Source: Crocinitomicaceae bacterium (lineage in GTDB: Bacteria > Bacteroidota > Bacteroidia > Flavobacteriales_D > Crocinitomicaceae). Taken from it: 64,000 nt of DNA. Below, piece by piece: positions 59,981 to 64,000 of this stretch. Location of the stretch: positions 175,674-239,673 of the forward strand of contig JANRBR010000039.1 in assembly GCA_030727405.1 (NCBI GenBank). The letters are read 5' to 3'. The stretch's first letter is position 1; the number at the start of each line of letters is the position of its first letter. The notes beneath the pieces are model-generated. The model worked only from the letters and a program-made list of their open reading frames with translations, did no database searches and was not told where the DNA came from. The position numbers and the translations under genes were made by a program.

Positions 59981-61216
59981 GTGAAATCTTTATTCAACCT
60001 ACTTTGCCTTTCTTGCATATTGCTGATCTCTTTTTCGTATTACGGACAAGGTTTTCAAGTTAATTTTCAAGGTCAAAAACAACAAGGAATGGGTTGCGCA
60101 GGATCTGCAAATTTTTTGGATGCCTCTAGTTTGTTTTTCAATCCAGGTACCAGTGCCTTTGCAAATAAGTCGGAGGTCAACGTGGCTGGCACACCTATTT
60201 TTGCAAATGTCCTCTTCACCGATTCGTCCACAAAAACAAGTTATCGCACTCAAAATCCAATTGGAACTCCATTTTCGGTTTATGGGCTTTACCGCTTTAA
60301 AAAATCACTTGAGCCCCTCACTTTAGGGCTTGCGATTTACACACCCTTTGGAAGTACCGTGCAGTGGGAACCGAATTGGATCGGTCGTTTTGCTTTGACA
60401 AGACTTTCCTTAAAAGCGATTTTCATCCAACCTACATTTTCCTATAGATTTAATGAGAGACTTGGATTTGGAGCTGGATTTGTAGTGAGTTCAGGAAGTG
60501 TAAATCTGCAAAAGGATATTCCCGTTCAAGACAGCCTAGGAAATTACGGCCGCGCCGAACTTGCAGGTAAAGCACTTGGTTTTGGATACAATGCAGGAGT
60601 TCTTTTCCATGTAAATCCAAACTTCTCCATTGGACTATCCTATCGATCAAAGGTTTCGATGTCGGTTTCCAATGGACTCGCAACGTTTAGTGTTCCAAGT
60701 GCTTTAACGAGTAGTTTTCCAGATGGAATATTTTCTAGTCAGTTACCCCTGCCGAGTGTCTTGACACTTGGCCTTAGTTTCAATCTAAACTCGAAATGGA
60801 GTTTCGTTTTGGATGTTAATCACGTCAACTGGAAAGTGTACGACACGCTTGCGTTCGATTATGCCCAAAACACCAGCGCTCTTAGTGACACAAAATCGGC
60901 CAGAAAATACGAAAGTATTTTTGCATTCCGCGGAGGAGTTTCTTACGCTGCCACGAAAAAATGGACCCTCCGACTTGGCAGTGGATTTGGCTTCACACCT
61001 GTTCAATCAGGGTATGTTACCCCCGAAACACCAGATGCGAATCGACTTTATGGAACAGGTGGATTCAGTTTTGCTCCAAACAATCATTTTTCAATCGATG
61101 CATCATTGTATTTGACTCGCATGCAACGAACGGATAAGAACTTGGAAACACAGTTGAATGGAACGTTCACCTCTATTGCATTGGCTCCTGGTATTTCGTT
61201 AAACTATGTATGGTAA
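59981..61216 (+). CDS. OMPP1/FadL/TodX family outer membrane transport protein
   Basis: Signal peptide VKSLFNLLCLSCILLISFSYYGQG, 'GMGCAGSANFLDASSLFFNPGTSAF', C-terminal barrel strand 'FTSIALAPGISLNYVW'; GTG start since upstream ATGs precede the -7 box and overlap chaN. Confidence 0.88.
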   Translation: MKSLFNLLCLSCILLISFSYYGQGFQVNFQGQKQQGMGCAGSANFLDASSLFFNPGTSAFANKSEVNVAGTPIFANVLFTDSSTKTSYRTQNPIGTPFSVYGLYRFKKSLEPLTLGLAIYTPFGSTVQWEPNWIGRFALTRLSLKAIFIQPTFSYRFNERLGFGAGFVVSSGSVNLQKDIPVQDSLGNYGRAELAGKALGFGYNAGVLFHVNPNFSIGLSYRSKVSMSVSNGLATFSVPSALTSSFPDGIFSSQLPLPSVLTLGLSFNLNSKWSFVLDVNHVNWKVYDTLAFDYAQNTSALSDTKSARKYESIFAFRGGVSYAATKKWTLRLGSGFGFTPVQSGYVTPETPDANRLYGTGGFSFAPNNHFSIDASLYLTRMQRTDKNLETQLNGTFTSIALAPGISLNYVW

Positions 61217-62526
61217 TGAGAAATCTTAAAATCATCGGTCTATTGATTTTTACCTCATTGGGAATACTTTCCTGTGAACCAAAAATAAAAAGCCCCATTC
61301 CATCGAAAGGTGAACTTGATGTATCGAAGGTCATTTATATTGGGGACGGGCAAATGGGTGGATACATGAATGATGGCCTTAAAAATGAAGGTCAGAAAAA
61401 TTCCTTAGCGAACATTCTAGCAGCACAATTTGAATTAGTTGGTTCCTATCCTGCGATTACCCCTTTTATAAATAGTGCTTCCATCGGAATAAGTACCGCT
61501 GGACTCTCACCGCTACATTTGGGGTATAAAACCGATTGTCAAGGAACTGTTTCTTTATCGCCTGTCCGAGATGCCAGCACCGGAGATGTAAGCAGTATCA
61601 GTCAATCTTGTTACGACGCCAATAATCCCTTTACAGTTTTTGGCATTCCTGGGTTAAGATTAAATCAATTTACCAACCCAAGCCTAGCAGGAACGAATGC
61701 TTTTTACAACCGAATGTGTGCATCTCCAAACGTAAGCTTACTTGATGAATTACTAGCACAAAACGCCACATTTTTTCAATTGTACATCGGACTGGAAGAC
61801 GTTTTAGGTTATGCAAAATCCGGCGGGACAAACGAAACCTTGCCCTCTGATCTTCAATTTCAACAAAACTACGAGCAAGTCGTTCAGAATTTAACCGCAA
61901 ATGGTGCCAAAGGTGCAATTGCAACAATACCTGATGTCAGTCAAATGCCTTATTTCAGGACAATTCCGTGGAACGGATTGACGCTTGATAATGGCAATGT
62001 TGGAACGTTAAACAACATCTATAATCCTCTTGGATTTTACTTTCAACTGGGTTCAAATCCATTCATGATAGTCGATTCAAGTGCGAATATGTTCGCTGTT
62101 CGCCAGATTCAATCTTCCGAATTATTACTTCTAAGTTTACCTTTAGATTCTGTTAAATGCAATCAAATGGGTGTTCTTTTCCCTATTCGAGATGAATTTG
62201 TTTTAGATGTCGAAGAACTTGCCTTACTCAGAGGGAAAATTCAATCATACAATAATTTTATTCGTCAAATTGCTCAAACATACAATTTAGCATTAGTGAA
62301 TACGGATCAATTGGTTTCAAGACTAGCAGATGGATTCACCTATAACGGGGTGAGTATGACTGCGAAATTCGTATCCGGAGGCGCCTACTCACTAGATGGA
62401 ATATACTTGAGTCCTCGTGGAAACGCTCATTTTGCAAATGCGTTCATCAAAGCCATTAACAAGAAATACCACTCAACAATACCGGAAGTGAACGCTAACA
62501 AATTCGACGGAGTACGCTTTCCTTAA
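61210..62526 (+). CDS. SGNH/GDSL-family-like lipoprotein with substituted catalytic positions
   Basis: Lipobox-like 'LGILSCEP'; overall Bacteroidota SGNH-hydrolase family pattern; block I reads GDGQMGGY and block V reads DGIYLSPRGN. Confidence 0.75.
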   Translation: MVMRNLKIIGLLIFTSLGILSCEPKIKSPIPSKGELDVSKVIYIGDGQMGGYMNDGLKNEGQKNSLANILAAQFELVGSYPAITPFINSASIGISTAGLSPLHLGYKTDCQGTVSLSPVRDASTGDVSSISQSCYDANNPFTVFGIPGLRLNQFTNPSLAGTNAFYNRMCASPNVSLLDELLAQNATFFQLYIGLEDVLGYAKSGGTNETLPSDLQFQQNYEQVVQNLTANGAKGAIATIPDVSQMPYFRTIPWNGLTLDNGNVGTLNNIYNPLGFYFQLGSNPFMIVDSSANMFAVRQIQSSELLLLSLPLDSVKCNQMGVLFPIRDEFVLDVEELALLRGKIQSYNNFIRQIAQTYNLALVNTDQLVSRLADGFTYNGVSMTAKFVSGGAYSLDGIYLSPRGNAHFANAFIKAINKKYHSTIPEVNANKFDGVRFP

Positions 62527-62540
62527 TCAAACCTGTAACT

Positions 62541-63836
62541 ATGAAAAAAATTACCTTCATTTTAACCATGTTAATCAGCTTAACAACTTATGCTCAATCG
62601 CCTTGTAGTAGCGGTCGATACGCGAATGATGTTTTCACTAACTTCACACTGACAAGTGATGTGATCTACGGACAAAACAATACCTGGAGTGGCGCAAACA
62701 ACCAATTGAAACTAGACTTTTATGAGCCAACGGGCGATACTGAACTTGCTCGACCGTTAATTATTTGGGTACACGGAGGGAGTTTTATTGGAGGATCAAA
62801 AACAGACAACGACGTCAAAACATGGTCGGAAAGTTTTGCGAAAAAAGGATACGTTTGTGCCAGCATCGATTACCGTCTTGGATTCTTTCCCTTTGATTCA
62901 GCCAATGCAGTGAAAGCTGTTGTACGTGCAGTTCAAGATTTAAAAGGAGCCATCCGTTATTTCTATAAAGATTGTCAAACAGCTAATCAATATAAAGTGG
63001 ACACCAATCATATTTTCATTGGAGGAAGTTCCGCAGGTGCCATAACTGCCCTACATGTTGCCTACCTCAATGATCCTTGTGAAATTGCTGATTATTTAAG
63101 TGCAAGTACCATGAATACCCTTGGTGGATTGGAGGGAAACAGTGGGAATCCAGGTTATTCTACCAAGGTGCATGGAGTAATTAATGGTTGTGGTGCATTG
63201 GCAAGGTATAGCTGGCTCGAATCCGGTGACATTCCATTATGTTCCTTCCACGGAACAGCGGATGGGACCGTGAAGTACAACCGTGGAGTAGTAAATCCAG
63301 GGACACCACTCATGTATTTAGATGGAAGTCGCATGTTGCATGAACGTGCATGTGCAATTGGTGTAGAAAATCAGTTTTACACATTTCCTGGGGCGCCACA
63401 TGTGCCTTACCTGGGAAATACCGCATACATGGATACCTCCATTCGGTTCATTCGCGATTTTTTGGTTGGACAATTGGCTTGCAATGAAACAGCTTTACAA
63501 GCAGCCAATTCACCGCTTCAAAATGCCTATTTATATCCTGCCAACTATTGTGACGGAACTCCTGTGAATGAAGTTTGTACCTCATCAGGTATAGCAGAGG
63601 AAGTGAACAACATCGAAATATTCCCAAATCCTAGTACTGGAATGATTTATGTGAATGGCGGAGAAATCAAATTTTTAACCATTCAAGTCATTGATCTAAT
63701 GGGAAGGATTAAATTTGAGCAAAACCATGTGGTCGCGCAAGAATTCGATCTTTCCCATTTACAAAAAGGAACTTACGTTTTGCGAATGCAAACAGATAAT
63801 GGCGTTTTTATATCGAAAACACTGATGCTTCATTAA
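62541..63836 (+). CDS. Secreted alpha/beta-hydrolase (carboxylesterase-like) with T9SS sorting domain
   Basis: 'WVHGGSFIGGSKTDND' oxyanion region, 'FIGGSSAGAITALH' nucleophile elbow, 'GAPHVPY' His; C-terminus 'IEIFPNPSTGMIYVNG...KGTYVLRMQTDNGVFISKTLMLH'. Confidence 0.9.
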   Translation: MKKITFILTMLISLTTYAQSPCSSGRYANDVFTNFTLTSDVIYGQNNTWSGANNQLKLDFYEPTGDTELARPLIIWVHGGSFIGGSKTDNDVKTWSESFAKKGYVCASIDYRLGFFPFDSANAVKAVVRAVQDLKGAIRYFYKDCQTANQYKVDTNHIFIGGSSAGAITALHVAYLNDPCEIADYLSASTMNTLGGLEGNSGNPGYSTKVHGVINGCGALARYSWLESGDIPLCSFHGTADGTVKYNRGVVNPGTPLMYLDGSRMLHERACAIGVENQFYTFPGAPHVPYLGNTAYMDTSIRFIRDFLVGQLACNETALQAANSPLQNAYLYPANYCDGTPVNEVCTSSGIAEEVNNIEIFPNPSTGMIYVNGGEIKFLTIQVIDLMGRIKFEQNHVVAQEFDLSHLQKGTYVLRMQTDNGVFISKTLMLH

Positions 63837-63876
63837 TAATTTAAAGCAAATTGATTGGAAAGAAATATAATTTTCC

Positions 63877-63884
63877 TAAATTTG
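63877..63884 (+). promoter_or_regulatory. -7 promoter box TAAATTTG upstream of tRNA-Cys
   Basis: Exact TAnnTTTG with a TTGG about 19 nt upstream. Confidence 0.6.
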
Positions 63885-63895
63885 CAACCCATGAT

Positions 63896-63966
63896 GGTCT
63901 CATGGCCGAGCGGTTAGGCACCGGTCTGCAAAACCGTCTACAGCAGTTCGAATCTGCTTGAGACCT
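63896..63966 (+). tRNA. tRNA-Cys (anticodon GCA)
   Basis: Acceptor GGTCTCA/TGAGACC, D-arm GCC/GGC, anticodon loop CTGCAAA, T-arm AGCAG-TTCGAAT-CTGCT; no encoded CCA. Confidence 0.95.
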
Positions 63967-63974
63967 CAAGAAAA

Positions 63975-64000
63975 CCCCTCTTTCTTAATGATAGGAGGGG
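63975..64000 (+). terminator. Probable terminator hairpin after tRNA-Cys (truncated by window end)
   Basis: CCCCTC ... GAGGGG inverted repeat; any T-run lies outside the window. Confidence 0.4.

Overview
This window looks like a chromosomal segment from a Bacteroidota member, probably Flavobacteriia and Crocinitomicaceae/Fluviicola-like. The placement rests on TAnnTTTG -7 promoter boxes, SprA and T9SS sorting tails, DUF2480, DUF4920 and DUF5723 proteins, and MaeB-RuvA-SprA gene order. Most of it is core genome: rhomboid, MenA, EtfBA, bifunctional nuclease, SucA/OdhB, MaeB, RuvA, SprA, GlyRS, PpiD/SurA-like PPIase, 5-FTHF cyclo-ligase, RNase HII, XseA and tRNA-Cys. I saw no CRISPR array, transposase, integrase, prophage or rRNA. 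The most interesting parts are: (1) a contiguous locus with an ECF sigma factor, a tiny TM protein, a CnrX/Spy-like periplasmic helical protein, MbnP, a MbnH/MauG diheme enzyme and a YHYH T9SS protein, which looks like a metal-sensing switch next to a copper-protein maturation pair; (2) a 1971-aa predicted outer-membrane protein with an N-terminal beta-barrel, 17 two-cysteine repeats of about 90 aa and a Pro/Thr/Lys-rich tail; (3) an SGNH/GDSL-family protein whose apparent catalytic Ser and His positions are substituted, between a FadL-like porin and an intact secreted esterase; (4) an unannotated structured RNA candidate (6S-like?) at about 31.27-31.44 kb; (5) three genes with TAnnTTTG-N4-ATG, predicting leaderless mRNAs; (6) a response-regulator start codon placed just after an intrinsic terminator. 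All assignments come from reading the sequence and motif recall; no database search was run.
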